A DNA stretch of 64,000 nt from Ruminococcus sp. (GCA_003521625.1 DPHV01000024.1:238815-302814); one strand, 5' to 3'. Positions 27,314 to 36,520 are shown, counted from the first letter of the stretch. Notes: generated from the sequence alone by a model not told the origin. Made by a program: numbers and translations.

Positions 27314-28221
27314 TAATTACCTGAATATTTACTTCCCTGAACGATATTTCGCTCTCTGAAAGATTTATTTATTGAATTGAGTACACGCTTTTTATCGGCA
27401 CTCCAGAGCGGTGAAACAAGAAGTTTTTTATCGCCGTCACCTGTTAAGCGATGTATTACGACATTTTTCGGCAGAATTTCTATGCAGTCGCATAGAATAT
27501 CGATGTATTCTTCCATTGACAGCGTTTTAAATAATCCGTCATTATAATCATTGAGCAAATCCGTATCTTTAAGCACGTGGAGTAATTGAAGTTTTATTCC
27601 GTCACTTCTCTCCCCTGCGTACTTAACGCTTTCAAGCATCATTTCTTTAGATTCAAACGGTAAACCGAGAATTATATGTGTAACAACGGTAACGCCGATT
27701 TCTTTAAGATTTTTTATGGCTTCGTCGTAAACTCCAAGCTCGTAACAACGCCTTATGTACTCGGCAGTTTCCTTGTGAATCGTCTGCAAACCAAGCTCAA
27801 TCCATACAGGTTTAATTCTGTTAAGTTCATCAATTAATTGTAAAACGTCTTTTCCAAGACAATCGGGACGTGTAGCAATTGAAAGTACCGAAATTTCGGG
27901 ATTATCTATTGCCTCATAAAAAATCTTTCGAAGATATGAAATGTCGGCATACGTATTCGTAAAAGGTTGAAAATATGCTATGAATTGTTTACAGTCAGAT
28001 TTTGCCTTTATTCTCTTCTTTGCCTGCTCAATCTGTTCGGTTACAGAAAGAAATTTATCGGCAGAGAATTCTCCCGAACCGCCTTTACTGCAAAAAACAC
28101 AGCCCTTTGTACTTAATGTTCCGTCTCTGTTCGGACAAGTCATACCGCCGTTCAGAGAAATTTTATAAACCTTTTCGCCGAATATGTTTTTTAAATATTC
28201 GTTTAAAGAATAATAAAACAT
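27313..28221 (-). CDS. TIGR01212-family radical SAM protein (YhcC-like)
   Basis: A 302-residue radical SAM protein of the YhcC family. The cluster cysteines have the unusual family spacing C29-x11-C41-x2-C44 (MTCPNRDGTLSTKGCVFC). The substrate is not established; the family is widespread in anaerobes. ATG at 28221 follows TTGGAG; the open frame extends 18 codons further upstream without a ribosome site. It ends at the shared terminator with the cohesin gene. Confidence 0.87.
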   Translation of the reverse strand: MFYYSLNEYLKNIFGEKVYKISLNGGMTCPNRDGTLSTKGCVFCSKGGSGEFSADKFLSVTEQIEQAKKRIKAKSDCKQFIAYFQPFTNTYADISYLRKIFYEAIDNPEISVLSIATRPDCLGKDVLQLIDELNRIKPVWIELGLQTIHKETAEYIRRCYELGVYDEAIKNLKEIGVTVVTHIILGLPFESKEMMLESVKYAGERSDGIKLQLLHVLKDTDLLNDYNDGLFKTLSMEEYIDILCDCIEILPKNVVIHRLTGDGDKKLLVSPLWSADKKRVLNSINKSFRERNIVQGSKYSGN

Positions 28222-28300
28222 AATATACTCCAAATCAAATAAAGACCGACGAGTGTCGGCCTTCTTTGATGTCACTATGACAATTTTGAGAGGAAAATCT

Positions 28301-28402
28301 ATGAAAAAACTAAATCAGTTCTTGTTGTCTGTTCTTTACCTTTGCTGTGATTATATAATAAAGCCCGAATGTGACAAGAATATGATGTTTAAAATAAAAT
28401 AA
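28301..28402 (+). CDS. Possible 33-residue small protein
   Basis: Short frame on the strand opposite its neighbours: ATG at 28301 lies 7 bases after GAGAGGA, a good ribosome site. The peptide begins MKKLNQFLLSVLYLCCDYII and has a CC pair and a basic C-terminus. The 200 bp gap holds no other gene. I do not recognise the peptide; chance remains possible in AT-rich DNA. Confidence 0.3.
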   Translation: MKKLNQFLLSVLYLCCDYIIKPECDKNMMFKIK

Positions 28403-28421
28403 AGTGAATATTTTGAAAAGA

Positions 28422-29102
28422 TTAAGAAAACTTCTTTACATATTCAAGAAACTTTGCATAGATATTGTCCTCTGTTTCTTCAAGTTCGTTATCAATGCCG
28501 CCGTTGAAGAACATTTTTGTATGTTTTTGTAATGAAAGATAAGCTCCGACAAGGTTTTTTCTTACTTCATTTTGCAAGTCGTCGCTTACGGTTTTTCCGC
28601 AGGAAAGTCCGAGATAAACGCTGTTGTCAACAAGCTGTGTTGATATTGAAGAATTTTTAAATTCAAAGGTGTTCATTTTATGCAAGCCCTTTGCAAATTC
28701 TCTTAAAGAAAATTCTTCGTTGTTTTCATACCTTTCCAGTTTTTCAAGCAATTCAAGCTCACACTTATCAAGTGAAAAATCAGAATTTGTTATGTAGTCA
28801 TACATATAGTCGGGATTTAGTGAAAGTACCTGATAAAGTCGCATTGAGTTTACTGCACCTTCGAGGCACGAAAAAGCCGCAAACTGCATATTACTTTCAT
28901 TCAGCTTTATAAAGCTGTACAAATTCTGAAATACCGATTTATTGATTACAATAAGTATCAGCCTTTCGTTTTCACGGAAATCTGCAAGAATGGGATTTGA
29001 AATATAGCTCATTGTGAATTTGTACGCCTTATTGACATAATCGGAAAACAAATCCTTAAATTCATTTAAAAGTGCATTTTCTCTGATTGTAAATTCAAAC
29101 AT
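28422..29102 (-). CDS. Uncharacterised protein downstream of radical SAM pair
   Basis: A 226-residue soluble protein that I do not recognise. It has no signal peptide or membrane segment and is mainly predicted helical, with charged stretches (LLEKLERYENNEEFSLREFA) and an acidic C-terminus. ATG at 29102 follows AGGTGA. It lies 8 bases downstream of the DUF2344-type gene and so is probably translated from the same mRNA as the two radical-SAM-related genes. Composition matches its neighbours, so it looks native. Confidence 0.7.
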   Translation of the reverse strand: MFEFTIRENALLNEFKDLFSDYVNKAYKFTMSYISNPILADFRENERLILIVINKSVFQNLYSFIKLNESNMQFAAFSCLEGAVNSMRLYQVLSLNPDYMYDYITNSDFSLDKCELELLEKLERYENNEEFSLREFAKGLHKMNTFEFKNSSISTQLVDNSVYLGLSCGKTVSDDLQNEVRKNLVGAYLSLQKHTKMFFNGGIDNELEETEDNIYAKFLEYVKKFS

Positions 29103-29110
29103 ATTGTCAC

Positions 29111-29770
29111 CTATCTGAATAATTCCATATTGGAATTATATAAATCTATTCTTGTAATATCAGCATCAACGGTCAACGCAGAATAATTTTCAAAAGCAGA
29201 TACAAGCAGATTCGGATTAACGTTGTCACTGCTGCCTGCTGATAAAACCACATTTAGCAGTACAAAATCGAATTTTTCATCGATTTCAAAGCTTTTTATA
29301 CCCTGTTTTATGTCAACAGTTTTCAAACCCTTTTTTGACCTTTTTTCAATTTCGATTTTTTCTGATTCTAAAAACCTTGAAAGCTTTTCGGCAATTACAG
29401 TTGAGTTTGTATTCTCACAACTTAATTTTATTGAAAATTCTGCAAATGCTATTTTACCGGCTTTCATAACAGGCTCTGTTACGTCAAAAACCTGTATTCC
29501 CCTTGGCAGACAAGCATTTAACTTCGAAATTATTTCTTCAAAAGAATAATTATCATCTTCGAGCTTTACGTCCATACACTCGTTTACGCCTCTGAAGCCG
29601 AGCGAAAGCGGTAACGGAAAGGTAGCAAACGGATGAGGATTAAATCCCTCGGTGTGCCATACAGGAAGTTTGCTTTTGTGAAGTGCACGGAGCATACAAC
29701 GGTTTAAATCGAGGTGAGAAATATATCTGCACTCAAAATCCTTTTTAAACCAGATTCTTACGCTTTTCAA
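29111..29770 (-). CDS. TIGR03936/DUF2344-type radical SAM partner protein
   Basis: A 219-residue protein of the family always found next to or fused with TIGR03960 radical SAM proteins. It begins LKSVRIWFKKDFECRYISHL and contains WHTEGFNPHPFATFPLPLSLG, a strong family signature. The likely start is TTG at 29770, 8 bases after GGGAGGG; this overlaps the radical SAM gene by 26 bases. Biochemical role unknown; an RNA or rRNA modification role has been suggested from genome context because the pair often lies beside RNase G and L21 genes. Those genes are absent here. Confidence 0.85.
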   Translation of the reverse strand: MKSVRIWFKKDFECRYISHLDLNRCMLRALHKSKLPVWHTEGFNPHPFATFPLPLSLGFRGVNECMDVKLEDDNYSFEEIISKLNACLPRGIQVFDVTEPVMKAGKIAFAEFSIKLSCENTNSTVIAEKLSRFLESEKIEIEKRSKKGLKTVDIKQGIKSFEIDEKFDFVLLNVVLSAGSSDNVNPNLLVSAFENYSALTVDADITRIDLYNSNMELFR

Positions 29771-31601
29771 AGCATACACCCTCCCCGTACTTTGCTGCAC
29801 CACAGTTGTTGCATTTTAGTCTGCAATGCTGTGTTGTTGTATTTTCATACGCTTTCTTGCATTCTTTAATCAGATAATCCTTTGTAACGCCGTAATCAAT
29901 GTGATCCCAAGGCAGAATTTCGTCAAAAGAGCGTTTGCGGTTTGCATAAAATGCAGGGTCAATTCCGCACTCGTCAAAAAGCTCAAGCCACTTTTCAAGA
30001 CTGAAGCAGTCATTCCAGCCATCAAAGTGAAAACCTTTCTCACAAGCAAGCTCCATTACCTTGCAGAGCTTTCTGTCTCCACGAGCAAAAACAGCTTCAA
30101 GATAGCTTGTGTCGGCATCGTGGTAGTTGAACTGTATTTTCTTGGTTGTTATACTTTCCTTGATGTGAACCTGCTTTTCGTGTAGAACATAAATAGTGTC
30201 CTGCGGCTCCCATTGAAACGGTGTAAAGGGCTTTGGAACAAATGATGATGCTGAAACCGTTACCCTGACAGACTTGCCCTTTGGCTTATTAGGACATTTG
30301 TAGTAGGTATCAACAACAGCTTGTCCGAGCTTTGCAATCGCCTCAACGTCCTCCATTGTTTCGGTAGGAAGTCCAATCATAAAATAGAGCTTAACGGTTG
30401 TCCAGCCGCCCTCAAAAGCAGTTGCACAGGTTGCAAGCAATTCTTCTTCACGAACGTTTTTATTGATTACGTCACGCATACGCTGACTTCCTGCTTCCGG
30501 TGCAAAGGTAAGTCCGCTTTTGCGAACGGTCTTGATTTTGTTCATTATATCGTCGGTAAAGCCGTCAACACGCAATGACGGCAGAGAAATGCTGACCTTT
30601 TCATCTTTACTCCATTCGTTGAGTTTTTCAAGTAAAGGAACAATCTGACTGTAGTCGCTTGAACTTAAAGAGGACAATGAAACCTCATCATAGCCGGTAT
30701 TCTCACAAAGAGCTTTACACTGTTCATTGATTGTTTCGGGAGATTTCTCACGAACAGGACGATAAATAAAACCTGCCTGACAAAATCTGCAACCTCTTAT
30801 ACAACCTCTGAAAATTTCCTGAACAGCCCTATCGTGTACGATTTCAACGAGCGGTACAACAAAATTATCGGGATAGAAACAAGTGTTCATATCCTTAATA
30901 AGCCTTTTATGAATTACGGCAGGAGCATCACCCTTTGGCTCAAAGTTCTTGATTGTTCCGTCATCGTTGTAGGAAACGTCATAAAGCGACGGAACATATA
31001 CGCCCTCAATGTGAGAACAAAGCTGTAAAAATTCAGCCTTGCTTTTGCCCTCTTTGCGGCATTCTCTGAAAAGATTAATGACCTCAAGGTCTACCTCTTC
31101 ACCCTCACCGATAAAGAAAATATCGACAAAATCTGCTATCGGCTCGGGATTGCAGGCACACGGACCGCCTGCAACAACAATCTGTTTTAATTCCTTACGG
31201 TCTGCGCTTTTAATAGGAACGTTTGAGAGCCTGAGCATATTGAGCATATTTGTATAGCTTAACTCGTATTGCAGAGTAAATCCGATAAAATCAAAGTCTG
31301 ATACAGGGTCACCGCTTTCGAGGGCGTAAAGAGGAATATTATGTTTAATCATTTCCTCCTCCATATCAATCCACGGAGCAAACACACGCTCACACCAGAT
31401 GTAATCCTCCTTGTTGAACTGACTGTAGAGAATCTTCATTCCGAGGTGCGACATTCCTACCTCATAAGTATCCGGGAAACAGAATGCAAAACGAACATCT
31501 ACACTGTTCTTATCCTTAATAACCTCATTCAGCTCACCGCCGACATATCGTCCGGGCTTCTGAACCTTTAAAAGGAGTTTTTCAACTTCCTTGCTTACCA
31601 T
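29745..31601 (-). CDS. TIGR03960-family B12-binding-type radical SAM protein
   Basis: A 618-residue protein with an N-terminal cobalamin-binding-like region (about 30-190, FCFPDTYEVGMSHLG) and a radical SAM core with C-x3-C-x2-C in IRGCRFCQAGFIYRP. The C-terminal part carries additional cysteines (CRLKCNNCGA), suggesting a further metal site. Full length for the family. ATG at 31601 follows CCGGAGG. First gene of the unit with the DUF2344-type and unknown proteins. Function unestablished. Confidence 0.9.
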   Translation of the reverse strand: MVSKEVEKLLLKVQKPGRYVGGELNEVIKDKNSVDVRFAFCFPDTYEVGMSHLGMKILYSQFNKEDYIWCERVFAPWIDMEEEMIKHNIPLYALESGDPVSDFDFIGFTLQYELSYTNMLNMLRLSNVPIKSADRKELKQIVVAGGPCACNPEPIADFVDIFFIGEGEEVDLEVINLFRECRKEGKSKAEFLQLCSHIEGVYVPSLYDVSYNDDGTIKNFEPKGDAPAVIHKRLIKDMNTCFYPDNFVVPLVEIVHDRAVQEIFRGCIRGCRFCQAGFIYRPVREKSPETINEQCKALCENTGYDEVSLSSLSSSDYSQIVPLLEKLNEWSKDEKVSISLPSLRVDGFTDDIMNKIKTVRKSGLTFAPEAGSQRMRDVINKNVREEELLATCATAFEGGWTTVKLYFMIGLPTETMEDVEAIAKLGQAVVDTYYKCPNKPKGKSVRVTVSASSFVPKPFTPFQWEPQDTIYVLHEKQVHIKESITTKKIQFNYHDADTSYLEAVFARGDRKLCKVMELACEKGFHFDGWNDCFSLEKWLELFDECGIDPAFYANRKRSFDEILPWDHIDYGVTKDYLIKECKKAYENTTTQHCRLKCNNCGAAKYGEGVCFEKRKNLV

Positions 31602-31652
31602 ATTATACCTCCGGTTGTTTTTTATCCTAACTTATTTTCGCCTTATTTTGTG

Positions 31653-32261
31653 CTAATAATACTTGTTATTCCTGCAAATCAGTGAAAAAACAAGGTATAT
31701 ACATACAATCAACAGCGAAAAATTATATTTCGAATTAAAAAGCAGAATAAATCCGAAAAACGCAAGCGGAAAAATAATTATAAACGTAATTATATTTACT
31801 GTTCTTTGTGAAACTGTATCGCTGAAAAATCTGCTTAAAATCAGATACAATAGCTGTCCGCCGTCAAGCGACATCACAGGCAGAATATTGAACAGTCCCA
31901 CAGAGAGATTTGCCGCCGCAGGATAAAGAAAAAAATCATTACCTATTAAGTATAGCAGATAAAAGAGAATAAAACAAATAAAATTAGAAAAAGGTCCGAA
32001 AAAAATTATAAGAAAATTTTGTATAAAGTTTCTTTCCTGCCTTTTTCCGTCGCTTATTGAGATTTCAAACAGTGATATTTTTATTTTTTCGGGTGCGTAA
32101 CCGAAAATACACATCATTGTAATATGCCCTGCTTCGTGGATTATAATTGCAAACAAACAGCATAAAAAACTGTCAAAAGCTCCTGCTATAATACATATTG
32201 ATGCAATGCAGATTATAAGATAAGAAATTGTTATTTCGGTTTTATGTATTCTGAATTTCAT
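31653..32261 (-). CDS. M50 intramembrane metalloprotease, SpoIVFB-like
   Basis: A 202-residue polytopic membrane protease of the site-2 protease family. The zinc motif is HEAGH at 42-46 and the second motif NILPVMSLDGGQ is at 125-136. The size and missing PDZ/CBS domains fit SpoIVFB or its clostridial relatives, which process sporulation sigma factors. SpoIVB in the same window would be the matching signal. It overlaps the upstream membrane gene by 20 bases. A housekeeping role is also possible. Confidence 0.82.
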   Translation of the reverse strand: MKFRIHKTEITISYLIICIASICIIAGAFDSFLCCLFAIIIHEAGHITMMCIFGYAPEKIKISLFEISISDGKRQERNFIQNFLIIFFGPFSNFICFILFYLLYLIGNDFFLYPAAANLSVGLFNILPVMSLDGGQLLYLILSRFFSDTVSQRTVNIITFIIIFPLAFFGFILLFNSKYNFSLLIVCIYLVFSLICRNNKYY

Positions 32262-32604
32262 CTTTTGTTGCGGAGCCGAAAAGCTTGTTTAAATTGAAAT
32301 TATCGGAATTATCAAAGATTGCAGAATTGTTAAGGCTTGAGTAGTACATCTCACGAGCAGCTGCATAAAAATCTCCGCCGATAGTTTTAATCACGAGAGC
32401 CGCAAGAGCAATAAGAATACAAAGAATGAGCTGAATTGTAATAAGCAACTGCTTTGGTGAATTTTCTTTCTTTTTCTTTTCCTTTTGCTTTGTGTTTTCT
32501 TCATTTTCTTCAAGGTTTGCTGAACCCACAACGGGATATTCACAATTTGTTACGGATTCCCAACCCTCGTCATATGTAATGGAATTTTTGTTTTCTTCAT
32601 TCAA
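32242..32604 (-). CDS. Single-pass membrane protein upstream of M50 protease
   Basis: A protein of about 120 residues with an acidic, Lys/Glu-rich cytoplasmic head (about 1-55), one transmembrane helix (QLLITIQLILCILIALAALV) and a short outside tail of about 45 residues. Position and topology recall SpoIVFA, the regulator of SpoIVFB, but the LytM-like domain of SpoIVFA is missing. The likely start is TTG at 32604, close behind GAGGTGA; a GTG at 32613 lies inside that ribosome site. It overlaps the protease gene by 20 bases. I infer a partner role. Confidence 0.6.
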   Translation of the reverse strand: MNEENKNSITYDEGWESVTNCEYPVVGSANLEENEENTKQKEKKKKENSPKQLLITIQLILCILIALAALVIKTIGGDFYAAAREMYYSSLNNSAIFDNSDNFNLNKLFGSATKDEIQNT

Positions 32605-32608
32605 AAAA

Positions 32609-32637
32609 ATCACCTCAACACAATATATGCGTTGAGG
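32609..32637 (-). terminator. Hairpin overlapping the next gene's ribosome site
   Basis: On the minus strand CCTCAAC, a 10-base loop and GTTGAGG form a stem followed by TGATTTTTTT. It looks like a terminator for the MATE gene, yet its right arm contains the GAGG ribosome site of the single-pass membrane protein. Confidence 0.5.
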
Positions 32638-32646
32638 CGGACAAAT

Positions 32647-34011
32647 TTAACCAAGTCTTTTAAAATCACCTTTTACAAGATTTATGAAAAATCCGATTGC
32701 AAGCGTAAGCGAGCCAAGCTCTGCTATCGGGAATGCATACCATACGACCGACAAATCAAATACTATTGAAATTAAATACGCTATAGGCAGAATCAATACA
32801 AGCTGACGGCAGAAAGACATAAGCAGACTGCGTATTCCCTTGCCGACAGCCTGAAACAGTGTTGTAAACAAAATACCGGCGGCGGCAGGAATAAAGCACA
32901 AGCTGATTATTCTGAACGCAGGCACGCCTATGCTCATAATTTCATCTGTTCCTCCGAACATTGAAATCAGAACATCCGGGATAGTCCACATAAGCACAGT
33001 ACCGACTGTCATTATAATAACAGCAATTACAATTCCGTGCTTTAGTGCAGAATACAGGCGTTTCTTATTTTGTGCGCCGTAGTTATATCCGATAATCGGC
33101 ATAACACCCTGATTAAGCCCAAAACAAGGCATAAATACAAAGCTTTGCAGTTTGTAGTAAATTCCGAGAACGGTTACAGAAGCCTCTGACGCCGCTAAAA
33201 TTCCATTAAGTCCGATTATCATAATCGAACCGATTGACTGCATAATAATTGACGGGAGTCCGACTGCGTATATATTTTTAAGTGTTGAAAAGTTGATTTT
33301 AAAGTTTTTAAATGATATTTTAACCTCGTGCTTTTTGCAGAAAAGAACAATTACCGAGAACACCATTCCGCAGAATTGACCGAATACTGTTGCAATAGCC
33401 GCACCCATTACACCCATTTCAGGGAAAAATCCGACTCCGAAAATGAGAAGCGGGTCAAAAATAATATTTACACCTGCTCCGACAAGCTGAAACAGCATTG
33501 GGAATATCATATTTCCTGTTGCCTGCAATGTTTTTTCAATCATTATCTGAACAATTGCAAAGAACGAAAAGCACAAAACTATTGTAAGATACTGTATGCC
33601 GTATTCTACAATTTTTGCATTACTGCTGTAAGCGTTCATAAATGGTGTTGATACAAATAATCCCAGAATCAGGAAGAACAGATAGCTTACAATACAAGTC
33701 AACAAACCGTGCGAAGCGGCAGAATCAGCCTCCTTAAAGTTTTTCTCGCCGAGTTTTCTTGATACTAGCGAGTTTACACCAACTGCTGTACCGACCGCTA
33801 CGGCAATAAGAAGCATTTGCAGAGGAAAAGCAAACGACATTGCAGTAAGTCCGTTTAAGTCGTACTGTCCGATGAAGATGCTATCTACTACGTTGTACAT
33901 TGCCTGAATTGTCATTGAAAAAATAGCAGGTAATGCCATTGTCAGAATCAGCTTTGTCATCGGCATTGTGCCCATTTTATTTTCAGCTTTTATTTTCTTT
34001 GTTTTTTCCAT
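32647..34011 (-). CDS. MATE family multidrug/cation efflux protein
   Basis: A 454-residue transporter with 12 predicted membrane helices in two homologous halves, in the DinF/NorM-type MATE superfamily. The start (MTKLILTMALPAIFSMTIQA) and the YNVVDSIFIGQYDLNGLTAM segment are typical of clostridial MATE proteins. It probably expels cationic drugs or metabolites by a sodium or proton gradient. ATG at 34011 follows AAGGAAGG. It faces the hairpin at 32609-32637. Confidence 0.93.
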   Translation of the reverse strand: MEKTKKIKAENKMGTMPMTKLILTMALPAIFSMTIQAMYNVVDSIFIGQYDLNGLTAMSFAFPLQMLLIAVAVGTAVGVNSLVSRKLGEKNFKEADSAASHGLLTCIVSYLFFLILGLFVSTPFMNAYSSNAKIVEYGIQYLTIVLCFSFFAIVQIMIEKTLQATGNMIFPMLFQLVGAGVNIIFDPLLIFGVGFFPEMGVMGAAIATVFGQFCGMVFSVIVLFCKKHEVKISFKNFKINFSTLKNIYAVGLPSIIMQSIGSIMIIGLNGILAASEASVTVLGIYYKLQSFVFMPCFGLNQGVMPIIGYNYGAQNKKRLYSALKHGIVIAVIIMTVGTVLMWTIPDVLISMFGGTDEIMSIGVPAFRIISLCFIPAAAGILFTTLFQAVGKGIRSLLMSFCRQLVLILPIAYLISIVFDLSVVWYAFPIAELGSLTLAIGFFINLVKGDFKRLG

Positions 34012-34071
34012 AATCCTTCCTTCCCTTCACACTAAAAAGACAGAAATACATCTATGTAATCTGCCGAAAAA

Positions 34072-34542
34072 CTATTTTATTTTCCTTATCTTCCGATATA
34101 TCATATAAATTAACAGCATAAAAACCGCTCCGGTGATTACGCCCGAAAAGTCAAGCAATACATCTGTTATCTGTCCTGACCTGCCTTCTACATTAAGCTG
34201 AATTGTTTCATCAATAACAGCAGTTGCAAGTCCTGCAAAAAGGATTTGCGAGTAATACCTGTGCGGTCTTGTTCGTGAAAATGAATAAGCACAGCTTACA
34301 AGCAATATTCCGATTGCTGTGTATTCGGCAAAATGTGCGGCTTTTCTGACAATATGGTCCGTAAGCTCTGCACTGAATCCCAAAAAATTAAGTATATATT
34401 GCAAAACACCCATTACGCTTTCGCTTTCTTCGCTTGACAAGTCGGCGGGCATAGATGAATGGATAAATGCAAATGCAATCATTCCTATTGTGAGAATAAA
34501 AACAATTACACGAAAACGCATTGAAGTCTGACTCATTTTCAT
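34072..34542 (-). CDS. VanZ-like family membrane protein
   Basis: A 156-residue protein with four predicted helices. The VanZ signature is seen in RKAAHFAEYTAIGILL and AVIDETIQLNVEGRSGQITDVLLDFSG. Such proteins are common in Firmicutes and, apart from VanZ in teicoplanin resistance, are uncharacterised. ATG at 34542 follows GAGGAG; an alternative ATG lies two codons later. No resistance cluster is nearby. Confidence 0.88.
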   Translation of the reverse strand: MKMSQTSMRFRVIVFILTIGMIAFAFIHSSMPADLSSEESESVMGVLQYILNFLGFSAELTDHIVRKAAHFAEYTAIGILLVSCAYSFSRTRPHRYYSQILFAGLATAVIDETIQLNVEGRSGQITDVLLDFSGVITGAVFMLLIYMIYRKIRKIK

Positions 34543-34672
34543 ATCATCACTCCTCTGTATATTGTACAGTAAATAAATATATTGTCAATGCAGGTACAGA
34601 TAATTTATCAATATGTATAAATTAGTCGATAAATAGTGGGCTTAAAATATAGAGTTTTATATTCTTAAAGTA

Positions 34673-34701
34673 TTGAAAAATGTTAATTTTTCTGTTATAC
34701 T
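34673..34701 (+). promoter_or_regulatory. Promoter of the small multidrug export-type gene
   Basis: TTGAAA at 34673-34678, 17 bases, TATACT at 34696-34701, about 58 bases before the gene. Confidence 0.55.
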
Positions 34702-34758
34702 ATCCTTGTTTTGCAATAATTGTATTTTATAAAATCAAGCAGTTGTAAAGGAGTTATT

Positions 34759-35247
34759 ATGTTTCTTAATTACTTAATTGTGTTTTTAATTTCTATGGTT
34801 CCTATTATTGAGCTCAGAGGTGCTATTCCCGTAGCTGTAGGAATGGGACTTGACCCTGTAATATCATATATAATCTGTATAGTCGGCAATATGCTTCCCG
34901 TACCGATTATCTACTTTTTTGCAAGAAAGGTTCTTATCTGGGGTAAGGACAAAAAGTACATCGGAAAATTCTTTACTTTTTGTATTGAAAAAGGCGAAAA
35001 AGGCGGCAAAAAGCTTCAGGCAAAAGCCGGAAAAGGTCTTTTCATTGCACTTATGCTGTTTGTCGGAATACCGATTCCCGGAACAGGAGCATGGACAGGA
35101 ACGCTTGCCGCAAGCTTCCTTGATATGGGATTTAAAAAGAGTGTAATTGCGGTTATGCTTGGCGTTCTGATTGCCGGTGTTATTATGGCTTTGGCAAGTA
35201 TGGGATTATTCGGTGGAATCAGCTTCCTTTTTGCACCGAAATCATAA
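34759..35247 (+). CDS. Small multi-drug export family membrane protein (COG2426)
   Basis: A 162-residue protein with about four or five hydrophobic segments. The conserved start SMVPIIELRGAIPVAVGMGL and the later GIPIPGTGAWTGTLAASFL place it in the COG2426 family, named small multi-drug export proteins although transport has hardly been tested. The paired re-entrant GxP motifs resemble those of DedA/SNARE-associated proteins. ATG at 34759 follows AAAGGAG. Confidence 0.87.
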   Translation: MFLNYLIVFLISMVPIIELRGAIPVAVGMGLDPVISYIICIVGNMLPVPIIYFFARKVLIWGKDKKYIGKFFTFCIEKGEKGGKKLQAKAGKGLFIALMLFVGIPIPGTGAWTGTLAASFLDMGFKKSVIAVMLGVLIAGVIMALASMGLFGGISFLFAPKS

Positions 35248-35258
35248 AACAAATATTT

Positions 35259-35287
35259 GGGGCGGCTGTTGCTGCCCTTGTTTTTTA
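35259..35287 (+). terminator. Terminator before the flavoprotein operon
   Basis: GGGGCGGC, loop TGTT, GCTGCCC, then TTGTTTTTT. It ends the export gene and lies just before the next gene's ribosome site. Confidence 0.65.
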
Positions 35288-35296
35288 GGAGAAATT

Positions 35297-36520
35297 ATGC
35301 AAAAATCAAATAATTTTGATGTAGTAATTGTCGGCGGCGGTGCATCAGGGCTGATGTGCGCAATAAGTGCTAAACAGAAAAACAAAAACATATCCGTGGC
35401 AATAATTGAAAAGAACGACCGAGTGGGTAAAAAACTGCTTTCAACAGGCAACGGCAGATGTAATCTTACGCACAACAACATTACCGCTGAGAATTACTGC
35501 GGCTCGTTTAAGAAGCAAAGTAATGCTGTTTTTGAAAAATATAATACCAAAAAACTGCTTGAAATTTTCAAGAATCTCGGTCTGCTAACCTTCTGCGACA
35601 ACGAGGGAAGATATTATCCTCAATGCAAGCAGGCAAGTGCAGTGCTTGATGTGTTGAGATTTGCTTGTGAAAGACTGAATGTGGAAATATTCTGCGGTGA
35701 AAATATTAGAAGTATAAGACAAGGCGGCAACCATTTTTCAGTCAAAACCGATGGAAACGAGTTCTTTGCCAAAAAACTTGTAATTGCAAACGGCTCAAAA
35801 GCCGCCCCAAAGCTCGGCGGAAATTCAAGCTCTGCCGATTATCTTAAAAATTTAGGTCATTTTTTTATTCCGTTTTCCCCTGCTCTTTGTCCCATAAAGG
35901 TAAAATCGGATGTAATTAAGTCGCTTAAAGGTATCAGAGCAACCGCTAAAGCTGTGCTTTTTGACAACAACGGAAAAATTTTAAAGGAAGAAATCGGAGA
36001 AGTGCAGTTTAATGATAATTCACTTTCCGGAATTTGTATCTTTAACCTTTCGCTTTATACTAAAAAAGATTTCTTGATTTCTCTTGATTTACTGCCTGAT
36101 ATTTCTGACAGGGAATTAAAATCATTGATTTATAATAACAAAAAACTGTTTTCCGATTTGACAATTGATAATCTTTTAACAGGTATTTTACAGAAAAGAC
36201 TCGGACAGGCAGTACTTAAAGAAAGCAACGTTACGGACTTTTCAAGAAAATGCAATACCCTTTTTGATAGTGAAATTGAAAATATTGTCAGAATAATTAA
36301 AGATATGCGTTTCCCGGTCATTAAAAACTGCGGTTTTGAGCAGGCACAATGTGCTCTCGGTGGTGTGAACGGTCGTGAAATTGATGAAAACACTATGCAG
36401 AGTAAAATTATAAAGAATCTTTACATTTGCGGAGAAGCAATCGACCTCTGCGGAGAATGCGGAGGATATAATCTGCACTTTGCATTTGCAAGCGGACTTA
36501 CGGCAGGTGAAAGCTTATGA
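35297..36520 (+). CDS. HI0933/BaiN-type flavoprotein
   Basis: FAD-dependent oxidoreductase of 407 residues. The N-terminal dinucleotide fold has VVIVGGGASGLMCAI, followed by KKLLSTGNGRCNLTH, the family block HI0933 proteins share, and the C-terminal GGVNGREIDENTMQSK with GEAIDLCGECGGYNLHFAFASG. BaiN, a relative, reduces bile-acid intermediates; here the substrate is unknown. ATG at 35297 follows TAGGAG. It overlaps the next flavoprotein by 4 bases (ATGA), so both are coupled. Confidence 0.88.
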   Translation: MQKSNNFDVVIVGGGASGLMCAISAKQKNKNISVAIIEKNDRVGKKLLSTGNGRCNLTHNNITAENYCGSFKKQSNAVFEKYNTKKLLEIFKNLGLLTFCDNEGRYYPQCKQASAVLDVLRFACERLNVEIFCGENIRSIRQGGNHFSVKTDGNEFFAKKLVIANGSKAAPKLGGNSSSADYLKNLGHFFIPFSPALCPIKVKSDVIKSLKGIRATAKAVLFDNNGKILKEEIGEVQFNDNSLSGICIFNLSLYTKKDFLISLDLLPDISDRELKSLIYNNKKLFSDLTIDNLLTGILQKRLGQAVLKESNVTDFSRKCNTLFDSEIENIVRIIKDMRFPVIKNCGFEQAQCALGGVNGREIDENTMQSKIIKNLYICGEAIDLCGECGGYNLHFAFASGLTAGESL

